A DNA stretch of 62,258 bases from Sphingomonas sp. (GCF_025353885.1 NZ_JANXNX010000030.1:1-62258), one strand, 5' to 3'. Numbered from the stretch's first letter, positions 17,596-27,540 are shown. Made by a program: numbers and translations. The notes: generated by a model from the sequence alone, not told the origin.

Positions 17596-18567
17596 GTGTT
17601 GGCGATCGAGACGGCGGATGATCAGCGACTTGCCGCTTTCGACCCGGAAACGCACGCAGACATCCTGCTCGCCGGCTCGCGCGCTGCCACGCTAAAGTTG
17701 ACGAACCAGCGTGATGCTGCCGACCCCGATCGTCCGGTTACCGTGGCACGGGTTGCTTGGCTGGATCTGCCCGCGGCGCGCGCGCTTGCCGATCCCGCCA
17801 CCGATCTGGCACACCCACTACAAGGACCGTTTCGCGCTGTCGAAACGAATGACCCCAAAGCGGCTGCGGCGGCCCTCGAGCTGGCGCGCCTTGCGGGTAT
17901 TCTGCCGGCGTTCTTCATTGCGACGCAGGGCGATACGGATACGACCGTCACCTTGGCCGATATCGCTGCCTATGACTCTTCTGACCGTCTGGAGATCGTA
18001 GCGCGAGCACGGTTGCCGGTAGAGGCGTGTGAGTCGGCCGAGATCGTCGCATTTCGCAGTCCAGAGACAACGTCCGAGCATGTCGCGCTCATCCTTGGCA
18101 AACCCGACGGCACAACGCCGCTGGTGAGGTTGCATAGCGAGTGCCTGACCGGAGATGTGCTGAGTTCGTTAAAATGCGATTGCGGTCCGCAACTTCATGC
18201 CGCACTTGCCGAAATCGCAGCAAGTGGCTGGGGAATCCTGTTGTATCTGCGGCAGGAAGGACGCGGCATCGGGCTGATCAACAAGCTGCGCGCCTATGAG
18301 CTACAAGACCAGGGTTTTGATACCGTGGACGCAAACCTGCGACTGGGTTTTGCGATAGACGCTCGCGATTTCGGCGTCGCTGGCCGGATGCTTTCACTGC
18401 TTGGCCAGTCCTGCATTCGCCTATTGACCAACAACCCAGCGAAGGTAGCAGGGCTGGCAGCATCGGGTATTACCGTAGTCGAGCGCGTGAGCCACAGCGT
18501 GCCGCCAAACCCGCACAATGAGAAATACTTGGCGACCAAGCGCGACCGCACGGGTCACCAACTCTAG
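17596..18567 (+). CDS. ribA: GTP cyclohydrolase II
   Basis: Opens the imidazole ring of GTP as the first step of riboflavin synthesis. The C-terminal catalytic part shows the zinc ligands ECLTGDVLSSLKCDCG and the motif RQEGRGIGLINKLRAYELQ. The N-terminal ~150 residues are the variable extension of alphaproteobacterial RibA. The position given starts at GTG 17596, the first conventional start, but protein-like sequence (AIDALRRGWVVAINQTRVLA) continues in frame upstream to a CTG at 17506 that overlaps the xth stop. The true start is therefore probably earlier, making about 353 aa. Its TAG shares CTAG with the HAD gene stop. Confidence 0.93.
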   Translation: MLAIETADDQRLAAFDPETHADILLAGSRAATLKLTNQRDAADPDRPVTVARVAWLDLPAARALADPATDLAHPLQGPFRAVETNDPKAAAAALELARLAGILPAFFIATQGDTDTTVTLADIAAYDSSDRLEIVARARLPVEACESAEIVAFRSPETTSEHVALILGKPDGTTPLVRLHSECLTGDVLSSLKCDCGPQLHAALAEIAASGWGILLYLRQEGRGIGLINKLRAYELQDQGFDTVDANLRLGFAIDARDFGVAGRMLSLLGQSCIRLLTNNPAKVAGLAASGITVVERVSHSVPPNPHNEKYLATKRDRTGHQL

Positions 18568-19226
18568 AATATCAAGCGTCTGACGTCGTGGAAATCACTG
18601 GCGATGGCGTCCACCCCGATCGCGCGGAGCCGGTCTGCATGGTCGGCCGAACAATGACTTCCCCCGCAAAATCCGATGACATGCGCTCGCGACGCCACTG
18701 CGGCCGTGGCGCCCACTGGTGAGTCTTCGAGTATGACCGAGCGAATAACCTCGACGCCGAGCGCCGCTGCTGCGTGAAGGTAGATATCCGGCGCGGGCTT
18801 GCCATGCGTCACATGCTCGCGGCCCGAAAAAATCATATCCCCGAAAATGTCGCTGATGCCGAGATGTTCTAGATGACGGACGATCCACGCGCTCGAACTG
18901 GAGGAGGCGATGGCTTTGGGGAAGCCGGTTGGAAGCGAGCGGACAAAAGCGACTGCTCCGGCAACCTCCTCAATCCCCTCACGCATCACCCGCGCATCTT
19001 CCGCAGCGCGCGCGTTCTGGAATTCCGTAGACATGGGGCGACCGGTCCAGCGTTCGATCGCAGCGATAAAATCTTGCCCTGCGAGTCCCATGAAGTGCGC
19101 CATCGATTCTGCCGGCGTCGTTGGGTGCCCTGCGCCCGTAAGATATTCGGCGATCTGCTTGTTTCCCGCATATTCGCTTTCCAGCAGGACGCCGTCGAAA
19201 TCAAAGATGATGGCATCAAATTTCAT
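18564..19226 (-). CDS. HAD-superfamily (subclass IA) phosphatase, phosphoglucomutase/phosphoglycolate-like
   Basis: 220 aa. The catalytic motif IIFDFDGVLLESE begins at residue 5, motif II is the serine run ASSSSS, and motifs III/IV appear as GKPAPDIYLHAA and ILEDSPVGATAA. This pattern fits beta-phosphoglucomutase-like and related sugar-phosphate phosphatases; the substrate is not readable. It starts at ATG 19226, overlapping the yggS stop by ATGA, so the two are translated together. The shared context suggests a metabolite-repair role, which is only inference. Confidence 0.88.
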   Translation of the reverse strand: MKFDAIIFDFDGVLLESEYAGNKQIAEYLTGAGHPTTPAESMAHFMGLAGQDFIAAIERWTGRPMSTEFQNARAAEDARVMREGIEEVAGAVAFVRSLPTGFPKAIASSSSSAWIVRHLEHLGISDIFGDMIFSGREHVTHGKPAPDIYLHAAAALGVEVIRSVILEDSPVGATAAVASRAHVIGFCGGSHCSADHADRLRAIGVDAIASDFHDVRRLIF

Positions 19227-19888
19227 GTCCGAGCGCCGAACAATGCCGTGCCGACGCGAACGTGAGTCGCGCCGATCTTCACGGCGCTTTCGAAATCACC
19301 CGACATGCCCATGCTCAACCCGGGAAAGTCATGGTCGCGTGCAAGCTTTCCCAACAAGGCAAACCAGGGCGCAGGTTCCAAATCGACGGGCGGAACGCAC
19401 ATCAGGCCAATGACAGGGAGATCCGCTTCGCGCGCTTCGGTCAGCAAGCCCGGAAGATCGGCCACGGTGCACCCTCCTTTGTGCGCTTCCTCAGCCAGGT
19501 TAACCTGCACAAAGCACTTGGGCCTCTTGCCAGACTTGTCCATCGCCCGCGCAAGTGCCGTGACCAACGAGTGGCGGTCTACCGAATGGATGAAGTGCGC
19601 AATTTCAACGGCGTCCTCAGCCTTGTTCGATTGCAACTGGCCAACGAGGTGAAGTTTGATGTCCTTGTTGAATTCAATTAGCGCTGGCCACTTTTCCTGC
19701 GCCTCCTGCACCCGATTTTCACCAAAATGGCGTTGGCCTGCCGTGATGAGCGGCTGTATTTCCTTGATGGTCCGCGTTTTGGAAACGGCGATAAGGGTCA
19801 CATCCTCGCTATTTCGGTTCCCGAACGTCGCGGAGCGTGCGATGCGATTGCCAACGTCGATAAGGTTGGAAGCAGCTTCTTCAGTCAT
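19223..19888 (-). CDS. PLP homeostasis protein, YggS/PROSC family
   Basis: A single-domain pyridoxal-phosphate carrier that keeps vitamin B6 and amino-acid pools balanced; it has no known catalytic activity. The PLP lysine lies in VTLIAVSKTRTIKEI, followed by FGENRVQEAQEKW and, towards the C-terminus, LSMGMSGDFESAVKIGATHVR, given as LSMGMSGDFE and AVKIGATHVRVG. 221 aa, usual length. It is upstream of and overlapping the HAD gene and diverges from the ThiE-like gene with 23 bases between them. Confidence 0.94.
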   Translation of the reverse strand: MTEEAASNLIDVGNRIARSATFGNRNSEDVTLIAVSKTRTIKEIQPLITAGQRHFGENRVQEAQEKWPALIEFNKDIKLHLVGQLQSNKAEDAVEIAHFIHSVDRHSLVTALARAMDKSGKRPKCFVQVNLAEEAHKGGCTVADLPGLLTEAREADLPVIGLMCVPPVDLEPAPWFALLGKLARDHDFPGLSMGMSGDFESAVKIGATHVRVGTALFGART

Positions 19889-19911
19889 GGCGCTGCGCTA
19901 TAGAGGGGGCC

Positions 19912-20448
19912 ATGCGACACCGCCACCCGCTCCCACGAATCTGGTTGATGACCGACGAACGCATCAACGATATGACGGCTGCGATAGCGTTATTGCCGCG
20001 TCGGTCAGGCATTGTCTTTCGTCATCATAGCCTGGAACCACTAGCGCGCCGGACCTTGTTCGATCAGGTTCTGAAGCTGGCAAGACGCAGTAATCATGTT
20101 TTGCTCCTGTCAGGTACACCGCAACAAGCTCGACAATGGGGGGCTGCTGGCGCGCACAATCGGTCGCGCCTGATCTCACAAGGAATTCGCACCGCCCCGG
20201 TCCATAATGGTCGCGAGTGCGTCGCCGCACTTCATGCGGGAGCGGACTTGATTTTCGTCTCGCCTGTTTTTGCCACACGTTCGCATCCGAGCCAGTCTCC
20301 CCTGGGGCGAGTTCGATTGGCGATTGTGTCAGGTCCCGTCCGCTCGCGCACAATTGCGCTCGGCGGGATGAGTGCAACACAGGCCAGAACCCTGTCTGCC
20401 TTGCGACTATTCGGCTGGGCGGCAATCGACGCTTTCAACCCGTGTTAA
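19912..20448 (+). CDS. Thiamine-phosphate-synthase-like (ThiE/TenI fold) protein, degenerate
   Basis: 178 aa TIM-barrel-like protein. LIWLMTDERI-like opening (here RIWLMTDERINDM), LIFVSPVFATRSHPSQSPLG and IALGGMSATQA correspond to the ThiE motifs for the diphosphate end and the C-terminal GG. The substrate loop that normally reads like GAHLGQED is here GAHNRSRLISQG, and the early Arg/Lys pair of ThiE is not evident. So it may not make thiamine phosphate and could be a TenI-like paralogue. The position next to yggS suggests cofactor metabolism. Confidence 0.7.
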   Translation: MRHRHPLPRIWLMTDERINDMTAAIALLPRRSGIVFRHHSLEPLARRTLFDQVLKLARRSNHVLLLSGTPQQARQWGAAGAHNRSRLISQGIRTAPVHNGRECVAALHAGADLIFVSPVFATRSHPSQSPLGRVRLAIVSGPVRSRTIALGGMSATQARTLSALRLFGWAAIDAFNPC

Positions 20449-21170
20449 AACTTAAAGGCAGTTCCGATATACACCGCTTGGCTGTCACGACGGTCGTCGG
20501 TTAGCTCAAGACGGTCGCGTTCGGGCGCGCGATATCGAACGCCCGCCGTCAAGTCGAGATTGCGACTGAGGCGAAACGAGCCGCCAAGATCGAGGGAATA
20601 GGCTGCCATGCCGCTGCTAAGCGCCCGTGGCGTCCCGGTAATAGGGTGTTCGTTACCAACAGCAAGTCGCGTGGTCCAACTTTGCGCATTGTAGCTGACA
20701 CCAATGTCCGCACTTTCGCGGCCACCCATCAGACCAAGATCCACCTTTGCCACGTCGCTGGACACGGCAAACCGTTTCCAACCGACGGCGACACCCAGGT
20801 TATAGGCAACTGGCGCTATGCTGGACGAAGGGGCGCCGACGAGGGCAAAACGCTCGCCGCCCGGCACACCCAAATTGGTTCCAGCCCGGACGGCAACGGT
20901 TACCGATCGATTGAGGCGGATGCTGGCGCTAGTGCTGGCCGGTGTGAAGCGGAAACCGCTGCCCGAGAGACCACCACGTGCAAGCACGGCAGCCAGCCGA
21001 GCGTCGCTGCTGGCGGGCGTGAAAGAACCCAGGCCATTGCGCGTAGTCAAAAGGACCTTGGGCTTTACCGCGCGCAAATCGTTGGATGCGCCAAGAGCTG
21101 GCGACAATGCGAGGGCCAGAGCGACGAGCGCGCCTCCTGAAAACCCCAACGTCCAACCCCGCCTACGCAC
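20445..21170 (-). CDS. Outer-membrane beta-barrel-like protein of unknown function
   Basis: 241 aa starting at GTG 21170. A signal peptide ends around ALSPALGAS. The rest alternates short hydrophobic and polar strands (YSLDLGGSFRLSRNLDLTAGVRY) and ends with phenylalanine (VYIGTAFKF), the usual outer-membrane barrel signal for BamA. I do not recognise a family. It is convergent with the ThiE-like gene (4-base overlap of ends) and divergent from the DUF3576 lipoprotein. Confidence 0.7.
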   Translation of the reverse strand: MRRRGWTLGFSGGALVALALALSPALGASNDLRAVKPKVLLTTRNGLGSFTPASSDARLAAVLARGGLSGSGFRFTPASTSASIRLNRSVTVAVRAGTNLGVPGGERFALVGAPSSSIAPVAYNLGVAVGWKRFAVSSDVAKVDLGLMGGRESADIGVSYNAQSWTTRLAVGNEHPITGTPRALSSGMAAYSLDLGGSFRLSRNLDLTAGVRYRAPERDRLELTDDRRDSQAVYIGTAFKF

Positions 21171-21367
21171 GACTCAGCAATCCCTTTGTTCCATGTCGCT
21201 ACATAGAGGGCTTGACCCCTTCTACCAACGGGTCCGGCCGTATTTATCCATACTGTGACTTTAAACGCACAGATTGCGAAGCAGGGGAACGCCCGTCGCT
21301 TGCGGGAGGCGTGAAGCCGGTATAACGCACCACTATCCGTCTGAACAACTTTATACCAAGGATTTTC

Positions 21368-21802
21368 ATGGCCCGCCGCTCGTCCATCGCGTTCGTCATT
21401 GCCATCGTTTCGCTCACTGCGGCATGTGGGGGGCACAAGTCGCGTCCCAGGGCCGAGCTGGCGCCATCGCAGGTAACGACGATCGGTATCAATTCATACT
21501 TGTGGCGCGCCGCGCTCGACACGGTTTCGTTCATGCCGCTCCTACAGACCGATTCCAACGGTGGCGTCATCGTAACCGATTGGTATGTGAACCCCAGCGC
21601 GCCCGGTGATCGCATGAAGTTAACCGTGACTATTCTCGACCGTGACCTGCGTGCTGATGCAGTGCGCGTTGCCGCTTCTCGCCAGATACTGACAGCGGGG
21701 CAGTGGGTTGATGCTCCGGTACAGGCTGCCACCGTCCAGAAGCTTGAAGACATTATCCTAACCAAGGCGCGCGACCTGAGACGCAACGCCGTTTCCGGCT
21801 GA
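21368..21802 (+). CDS. DUF3576 lipoprotein
   Basis: 144 aa with a lipobox VSLTAACGG, giving a mature Cys after about 20 residues. The core [20 protein letters not shown] and [19 protein letters not shown] are the DUF3576 signatures, a family of small alphaproteobacterial lipoproteins always found beside leuS-lptE. It probably acts in the envelope, and the link with lptE suggests outer-membrane biogenesis; both are inference. leuS begins 7 bases downstream. Confidence 0.9.
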   Translation: MARRSSIAFVIAIVSLTAACGGHKSRPRAELAPSQVTTIGINSYLWRAALDTVSFMPLLQTDSNGGVIVTDWYVNPSAPGDRMKLTVTILDRDLRADAVRVAASRQILTAGQWVDAPVQAATVQKLEDIILTKARDLRRNAVSG

Positions 21803-21809
21803 TCGAACA

Positions 21810-24353
21810 GTGAGTTCATCGACCGGAAATCCGTCACCGGGAAGTTCGCGTTTTAATCCGCTAAAGGCGGACTCGCGCTGGCAAGCGGTCTGGGAAAAGC
21901 AGGAGACATTTGTTGTCCCTGCCGGTGTTGCGGCCACCGATGACGTGGTCAAACGCGCTTATGTACTTGAGATGTTTCCCTATCCATCCGGGCGCATTCA
22001 TATGGGCCACGTTCGGAATTATGCGATGGGCGACGTCGTCGCGCGCTACAAGCGGATGACCGGCCATATGGTGCTCCATCCTATGGGATGGGATGCGTTT
22101 GGAATGCCCGCCGAAAATGCGGCGATGGAAAAGAAAGTTCACCCGGGGGCTTGGACGCGCGCCAACATCGCCACGATGCGTACGCAGTTGAAACGTTTGG
22201 GTCTGTCGATCGATTGGACGCGCGAGCTGGCGACTTGCGAGCCTGATTATTACGGGCATGAGCAGGCTTTGTTTCTCGATCTATACAAAGCCGGGCTGGT
22301 TTATCGTCGCGAGTCCTCCGTAAACTGGGACCCTGTCGACATGACAGTGCTGGCCAACGAACAGGTCATCGACGGGCGGGGTTGGCGGTCGGGTGCGCTG
22401 GTCGAAAAGCGGAAGCTGAACCAGTGGTTTCTGCGGATAACAGATTTCGCCGAAGAGTTGCTGGATGGGCTCGACACACTGGAGCTTTGGCCAGATAAAG
22501 TTCGCCTGATGCAGGAAAACTGGATCGGAAAGTCCCGGGGACTGAAGGCAAGCTTTGCGTTGACTGACGGGTCGCAGGATATCGACGTTTTCACCACGCG
22601 GCCCGACACAATTTTCGGAGCCAGCTTTATCGCCGTCGCGCTTGAGCACCCATTGGCCGTTCAACTCGCAGAAAATCGCTATGCCTTGCAGCAATTTATC
22701 GAGGAATGCCGCCTTGGTGGAACGACTGCGGCCGAAATAGAAACTGCTGAAAAACTCGGCTTTGATACCGGGCTCAGTGTTGTTCATCCGCTTGATCCGG
22801 CACGAACGCTACCGGTATTTGTCGCTAATTTCGTGTTGATGGATTATGGCACTGGCGCAGTCATGGGTGTCCCGGCCCATGACCAACGCGATCTCGAATT
22901 TGCCCGTAAATATGATCTTCCGGTTGCTCGCGTAGTAGCCGATGGCAAGATGACGGACTCTGTGTTCAAGGGAACCGACGCTTTTACCGGTCTTGGCACA
23001 ATGGTAAATTCTGGCTTTCTGGACGGCATGTCCATTGACGACGCGAAAGCGGAAATCGTTACACGCGCTGAGCGTCAGGGCTGGGGCGAAGGCCAGACGC
23101 AATATCGCTTGCGAGACTGGGGGGTTTCCCGGCAGCGATATTGGGGCACTCCAATCCCTATCATTCACTGTAGCTTCTGCGGTGTATTGCCCGTTCCACG
23201 CAGCCAGTTACCGGTCGTGCTGCCAGAGGACGTCAGTTTCGATATCCCTGGCAATCCGCTTGATCGCCATCCCACCTGGAAAAATGTTCCGTGCCCGAAT
23301 TGCAATGAACCTGCGCGGCGAGAGACCGACACGCTCGACACGTTCGTAGATTCTTCGTGGTATTTCATCCGTTTCGCAAGTCAGCCAAAGGACCAGCCCT
23401 TCAATCACGCGGAGGCCGAACAATGGCTTCCGGTGGGCCAGTATATTGGTGGCGTAGAACATGCGATTCTTCATCTGCTTTACGCTCGTTTCTGGACACG
23501 GGCGCTAAAGCACATCGGGCGGCTTAATGTTGCGGAGCCTTTCGAGGGCTTGTTTACCCAAGGAATGGTTACTCACGAGACTTACAAGGATGGGGACGGA
23601 AAGTGGCTGGCCCCCGACGAGGTCAGCAATGGCAAGGTGATCGCGACGGGCACACCCATCACTCCTGGTCGCATTGAAAAGATGTCAAAATCGAAGAAGA
23701 ACACTGTCGATCCCGGGCCAATTCTCGACAGTTACGGTGCCGATGCCGTGCGCTGGTTCATGCTGTCCGACAGCCCGCCCGAACGTGATCTTGAGTGGAG
23801 CGAGTCCGGCATTGAGGGAAGCTGGCGTTTCGTTCAACGTTTGTGGCGCTTGTTCGAGAGCGAGAAGGGCAATCAGGGGAGTGACAAGACGGTCGACCGC
23901 GCCCTGCATCGCGCGATCGCTGGGGTCGCAACTGACATCGACGCGCTTCAATTCAACAAGGCGGTGGCCAAAATCTATGAATTGACGAATGCCTTGGAAA
24001 AAGCCGCCCCTTCGGCATCGCGCGACAATGCGATCGTGAAGCTCACCAATTTGATTGCCCCTATGCTGCCACACCTTGCCGAGGAAGCGTGGGAAAAGAC
24101 AGGCGGCAAGGGCCTAGTCGCTGATAAGCTTTGGCCAATTGTCGATTCATCGCTGCTTGTAGATGATGAAGTTACCATTGCTATTCAGGTTAATGGCAAG
24201 CTGCGCGACACGATTGTCGTGACCAAGGGAACATCGCGTGAAACGCTTGAAGGCCTAACGTTGACGTCCGATAAGATAATTAAGTTTCTTGCTGGAACCA
24301 TTCCTAAAAAGGTTATCGTTGTGCCAGATCGTCTCGTGAACATTGTAGCATGA
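21810..24353 (+). CDS. leuS: Leucyl-tRNA synthetase
   Basis: Charges tRNA-Leu. Class I motifs are present: the HIGH-type [15 protein letters not shown] near residue 55 and [15 protein letters not shown] near residue 625. Between them lies the CP1 editing domain ([19 protein letters not shown] and [15 protein letters not shown]) that removes mischarged norvaline/isoleucine. The C-terminal anticodon-binding helices close the 847-aa protein. The start is GTG 21810. lptE begins in its stop codon (ATGA). Its cognate tRNA-Leu(GAG) lies at 56.6 kb. Confidence 0.97.
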   Translation: MSSSTGNPSPGSSRFNPLKADSRWQAVWEKQETFVVPAGVAATDDVVKRAYVLEMFPYPSGRIHMGHVRNYAMGDVVARYKRMTGHMVLHPMGWDAFGMPAENAAMEKKVHPGAWTRANIATMRTQLKRLGLSIDWTRELATCEPDYYGHEQALFLDLYKAGLVYRRESSVNWDPVDMTVLANEQVIDGRGWRSGALVEKRKLNQWFLRITDFAEELLDGLDTLELWPDKVRLMQENWIGKSRGLKASFALTDGSQDIDVFTTRPDTIFGASFIAVALEHPLAVQLAENRYALQQFIEECRLGGTTAAEIETAEKLGFDTGLSVVHPLDPARTLPVFVANFVLMDYGTGAVMGVPAHDQRDLEFARKYDLPVARVVADGKMTDSVFKGTDAFTGLGTMVNSGFLDGMSIDDAKAEIVTRAERQGWGEGQTQYRLRDWGVSRQRYWGTPIPIIHCSFCGVLPVPRSQLPVVLPEDVSFDIPGNPLDRHPTWKNVPCPNCNEPARRETDTLDTFVDSSWYFIRFASQPKDQPFNHAEAEQWLPVGQYIGGVEHAILHLLYARFWTRALKHIGRLNVAEPFEGLFTQGMVTHETYKDGDGKWLAPDEVSNGKVIATGTPITPGRIEKMSKSKKNTVDPGPILDSYGADAVRWFMLSDSPPERDLEWSESGIEGSWRFVQRLWRLFESEKGNQGSDKTVDRALHRAIAGVATDIDALQFNKAVAKIYELTNALEKAAPSASRDNAIVKLTNLIAPMLPHLAEEAWEKTGGKGLVADKLWPIVDSSLLVDDEVTIAIQVNGKLRDTIVVTKGTSRETLEGLTLTSDKIIKFLAGTIPKKVIVVPDRLVNIVA

Positions 24354-24838
24354 AGCGATTTCTAGCCATTGCGGCGTTGGCTTCGCTATCGGGCTGTGGG
24401 CTTCACCCACTGTACGCGGGCGGATCGAAAGGTGCAGTCTCACAAGCGCTTTCGGGAATTTCCGTATCCCTAATCGATGGCAAGGCCGGCTGGTTGATGC
24501 GCAATGCTCTCAACGACCGAATGTCGGCATCGGGGCCTGCCCGTTACCGGCTCGATGTCACGCTTGACGACAAAATCGAGGGATTTGGCGTTCGTCGCGA
24601 CGACGCGATCACGCGTGAAAGGCGCACCTTGCGCGCCCGTTTCCAACTGGTCGATGTAAGCAAGGGCACGGTGCTGCTGGATGCGACAGCGGGTTCGGAT
24701 GCCGGCATCGATGCTGTCTCTTCCGAATATGCTACGATTGCTGCAGAGGACACGGCGCTGGAAAACTTGACCCAGACTGTTTCCGATCAAATCGTAGCCC
24801 GCCTTGCCCTATACGCACAACGGTCCGGAGCCCAATGA
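24350..24838 (+). CDS. lptE: LPS-assembly lipoprotein LptE
   Basis: The plug of the LptD translocon that inserts lipopolysaccharide in the outer membrane. 162 aa with lipobox [15 protein letters not shown], the near-universal LptE start. [18 protein letters not shown] and [10 protein letters not shown] resemble family strands. It overlaps leuS by ATGA and is followed by holA; leuS-lptE-holA is the standard proteobacterial order, which supports the assignment of this poorly conserved family. Confidence 0.92.
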   Translation: MKRFLAIAALASLSGCGLHPLYAGGSKGAVSQALSGISVSLIDGKAGWLMRNALNDRMSASGPARYRLDVTLDDKIEGFGVRRDDAITRERRTLRARFQLVDVSKGTVLLDATAGSDAGIDAVSSEYATIAAEDTALENLTQTVSDQIVARLALYAQRSGAQ

Positions 24839-24854
24839 CGAAACATCGGGTACG

Positions 24855-25877
24855 ATGAAAGTCAAAGAATCTCAAATATCGCGTGCGCTCGACAATCCTG
24901 ACGGCGCGATCCGCCTTTACCTGCTATATGGTCCCGATGATTCAGGATCGCGTGCGCTAGCGGCACGACTTGACCGAGCAATGGGTTCCGATGCCGAACG
25001 GATCGATCTGGCAGGCGCCACCCTTAAAGAAGATCCGGCTCTTCTTGCTGACGAGGCCGCGTCAATCTCTCTTTTCGGGGGGAAACGTTATATCAGAGTG
25101 ACGGGCGGTGACGATTGCACGACGGCCGTGCAGGTGTTGCTAGAGACTGCCACGACAGGTGATCCCGTCGTGTTGGTAGCAGGCGCCTTAAAGCCATCCT
25201 CAACTCTTCTGAAGCTGGCCTTGGCCGACGCGCGCGTGCTTGGCTATGCCAGCTACAAACCAGAGGGCAGCACCGCCGATGAGTTGGCTATCACATTAGG
25301 CCGCAGCTATGGCTTGCGTCTGTCCAAATCAGCAGCGCAACAGTTGGCTACAAACTGCCTCGTTGACCGCGCAATTATGGCGCGCGAGCTGGAAAAGATC
25401 GCCCTATATCTTGATGCCGCCCCGGACCGGCCCCGTGATGCCGACGTCGAAGTGCTCGACATGATCGGAGCGGGCCTGGACGAAGCCGATACGGGGCTGC
25501 TGGTTGACGCGGTGCTCAGCGGTAAACTCCCGGCGCTCGCGGCAGAACTAGCTGCGATGACCGATGGAACGGCGGGACCAATACCGATGCTTCGCGGCCT
25601 TTCTCGTAGGTTGCTAATGCTAGCCGGCATGCGCAGCGAAGTTGATCGGGGGAACAGTGTTGGCAGCGTGTTGGGCGCGGCCGGAAAGTCCATTTTCTAT
25701 AAGGAAAGGGACGCCGTGGCGAACCAATTGAGCAAGTGGACTTCGCCCCGCCTTCGAATCGCGGCGGGGCGAGTGTTTTCGATCGAACAGTCGCTTAAAA
25801 AACCAAAATGTGCTGGCGAAGTGTTGGCGGCTGATGAATTCATCGCGATCTCCCGCGTGGCAGAACGCTTAAGCTAA
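24855..25877 (+). CDS. holA: DNA polymerase III delta subunit
   Basis: The clamp-loader subunit that opens the beta clamp. About 340 aa; the N-terminal AAA+-like domain starts LYLLYGPDDSGSRALAARL, with a degenerate P-loop as usual for delta. The C-terminal collar region includes PIPMLRGLSRRLLML. I start at ATG 24855 (MKVKESQ), 16 bases after lptE; the upstream frame is lptE antisense noise. The stop codon overlaps that of parB, coming from the other strand. Confidence 0.93.
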   Translation: MKVKESQISRALDNPDGAIRLYLLYGPDDSGSRALAARLDRAMGSDAERIDLAGATLKEDPALLADEAASISLFGGKRYIRVTGGDDCTTAVQVLLETATTGDPVVLVAGALKPSSTLLKLALADARVLGYASYKPEGSTADELAITLGRSYGLRLSKSAAQQLATNCLVDRAIMARELEKIALYLDAAPDRPRDADVEVLDMIGAGLDEADTGLLVDAVLSGKLPALAAELAAMTDGTAGPIPMLRGLSRRLLMLAGMRSEVDRGNSVGSVLGAAGKSIFYKERDAVANQLSKWTSPRLRIAAGRVFSIEQSLKKPKCAGEVLAADEFIAISRVAERLS

Positions 25878-26758
25878 ATCCTCTCGCCGCTAAGACGCTG
25901 GCAAATCATATCAAGTTGATCCAGCGTCGCGTAATGCAGGGCGACACTACCGCCATTCCCCGCATGCGTAATACCGACCTTTAACCCCAGCAAGTCCCCC
26001 AGTTGCCGTTCCAACATGACAAGATCTTCGTCTTTCTTTGGACCCGTCATCGATTTATATTCCAGACCTGCAGGCTTTTTGGCCCGCTTCGCCAGTTTTT
26101 CGACATCACGGACCGATAGTCCCTTTTCAACTATTTGATCGGCAAGGTCTTTGGCGTTTTCGACACCGAGCAACGCTCGTGCATGGCCCATCTGTAAGCG
26201 CCCCTCGGCTAACATGATCCTGACCGGAGGAGGCAATTCGAGCAGCCGCATGAGATTCGCAATATGGCTACGCGATTTATGGACGATCTTGCCAAGAGAC
26301 TCTTGGCTATGACCAAATTCGCGTGTCAGGCGAGCGTAGGCCTCTCCTTCTTCAATAGCATTAAGCTCCTCCCGCTGGATATTTTCGATTAGCGCCACTT
26401 CGAGAACCGTGCCGTCATCGTAATCTTTTATGATGGCCGGTATCTGGTGAAGCTGTGCGCGTTGAGCCGCTCTCCAGCGACGTTCGCCGGCGACAATCTG
26501 AAACTTGTTCCCTATCGACCTGACGACAATGGGCTGAAGTACGCCGCGTAGAGCGATCGATGCTGAAAGTTCGGCAAGTGCGGCATCGTCGAAGTGGCGG
26601 CGCGGCTGACCTGGATGTGGAGAAATGTCTGCAATGGCAATCTCCCTCACGCCATTGTCTGCGCTGCCCGGTTCGCGTGCGGCCTCGCCCAACAAGGCCG
26701 AAAGCCCGCGCCCAAGCCCCGGTGCTTTACGGCGTAGTGGGAGTGGCTCGACGCTCAT
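25874..26758 (-). CDS. parB: Chromosome-partitioning protein ParB
   Basis: A CTP-dependent DNA clamp that loads at parS and spreads. 294 aa. The N-terminal domain carries the CTP-binding box GERRWRAAQRAQL. The central helix-turn-helix SQESLGKIVHKSRSHIANLM recognises parS. The C-terminal dimerisation region ends the protein. It overlaps parA by ATGA. Two perfect parS sites lie 1.3 and 3.2 kb away in rsmG and between mnmG and mnmE. Confidence 0.96.
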   Translation of the reverse strand: MSVEPLPLRRKAPGLGRGLSALLGEAAREPGSADNGVREIAIADISPHPGQPRRHFDDAALAELSASIALRGVLQPIVVRSIGNKFQIVAGERRWRAAQRAQLHQIPAIIKDYDDGTVLEVALIENIQREELNAIEEGEAYARLTREFGHSQESLGKIVHKSRSHIANLMRLLELPPPVRIMLAEGRLQMGHARALLGVENAKDLADQIVEKGLSVRDVEKLAKRAKKPAGLEYKSMTGPKKDEDLVMLERQLGDLLGLKVGITHAGNGGSVALHYATLDQLDMICQRLSGERI

Positions 26759-27540
26759 GCGGCAACCTTGCTAGCCATTGGCAAGCGGGCCATGAGTTCG
26801 CGAGCAAGACCCATATAAGCTTCTGATCCTGAACATTTTATGTCATAGATCAGAGCGGGTAAACCGTGGCTCGGCGCTTCCGATAACCGAACATTGCGCG
26901 GTATCACAGTTTTAAAAACTACTTGGCCAAGGCAAGCTCTAACGTCTTCTGCGACCTGCTCGCTTAACCGGTTGCGCCGATCATACATGGTTAGGGCCAC
27001 GCCTAGAATCGATAGACTTGGGTTGAACTTAGCGCGAATTCTCTCAACGGTTGAGAGCAGTTGCGACAAGCCTTCAAGAGCAAAGAATTCGCATTGCAAC
27101 GGCACCAATAGCGACTGTGCAGCAACCATGGCGTTGATCGTCAGCATTCCCAAAGACGGGGGGCAATCGATCAACGCGATATCCCATTTCCTCGATGGCG
27201 ACGCGTCGAAGGCCTCAGCCAAGCGGTGTGTCCGGTTTTCATATTGCACGAGTTCTACCTCCGCGCCCGAAAGATCAGCGGTCGAAGGTACGATATCGAG
27301 GCGAGGAACTCTGGTGGAAATCACGGCTTCGGCCAGTGAACAATCCCCAGTGAGCAGTTCATAGCTGGTGCGAATACGTTCCGACTGGGTAATGCCCAAG
27401 CCTGTAGATGCGTTTCCCTGCGGGTCCAAGTCGACCAGCAAAACCCGCCAGCCCATGGCCGCAAGGGCAGTGGCGACATTTATCGCAGTCGTGGTTTTGC
27501 CAACCCCCCCTTTTTGATTAGCCACCGCAAGACAGATCAT
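26755..27540 (-). CDS. parA: Chromosome-partitioning ATPase ParA
   Basis: A deviant-Walker ATPase that drives segregation of ParB-parS complexes. 261 aa: VANQKGGVGKTTTAINVA contains the signature lysine pair, then VLLVDLDPQGNAST and LIDCPPSLGMLTINA. It lacks an N-terminal DNA-binding domain, as in chromosomal ParA. It is coupled to rsmG upstream and parB downstream, each by 4-base overlaps. Confidence 0.96.
   Translation of the reverse strand: MICLAVANQKGGVGKTTTAINVATALAAMGWRVLLVDLDPQGNASTGLGITQSERIRTSYELLTGDCSLAEAVISTRVPRLDIVPSTADLSGAEVELVQYENRTHRLAEAFDASPSRKWDIALIDCPPSLGMLTINAMVAAQSLLVPLQCEFFALEGLSQLLSTVERIRAKFNPSLSILGVALTMYDRRNRLSEQVAEDVRACLGQVVFKTVIPRNVRLSEAPSHGLPALIYDIKCSGSEAYMGLARELMARLPMASKVAA

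Noticed and set aside
21244-21252. TTATCCATA as another DnaA box
   Set aside because: An isolated 8/9 match in an ordinary divergent promoter region; expected by chance in 62 kb.
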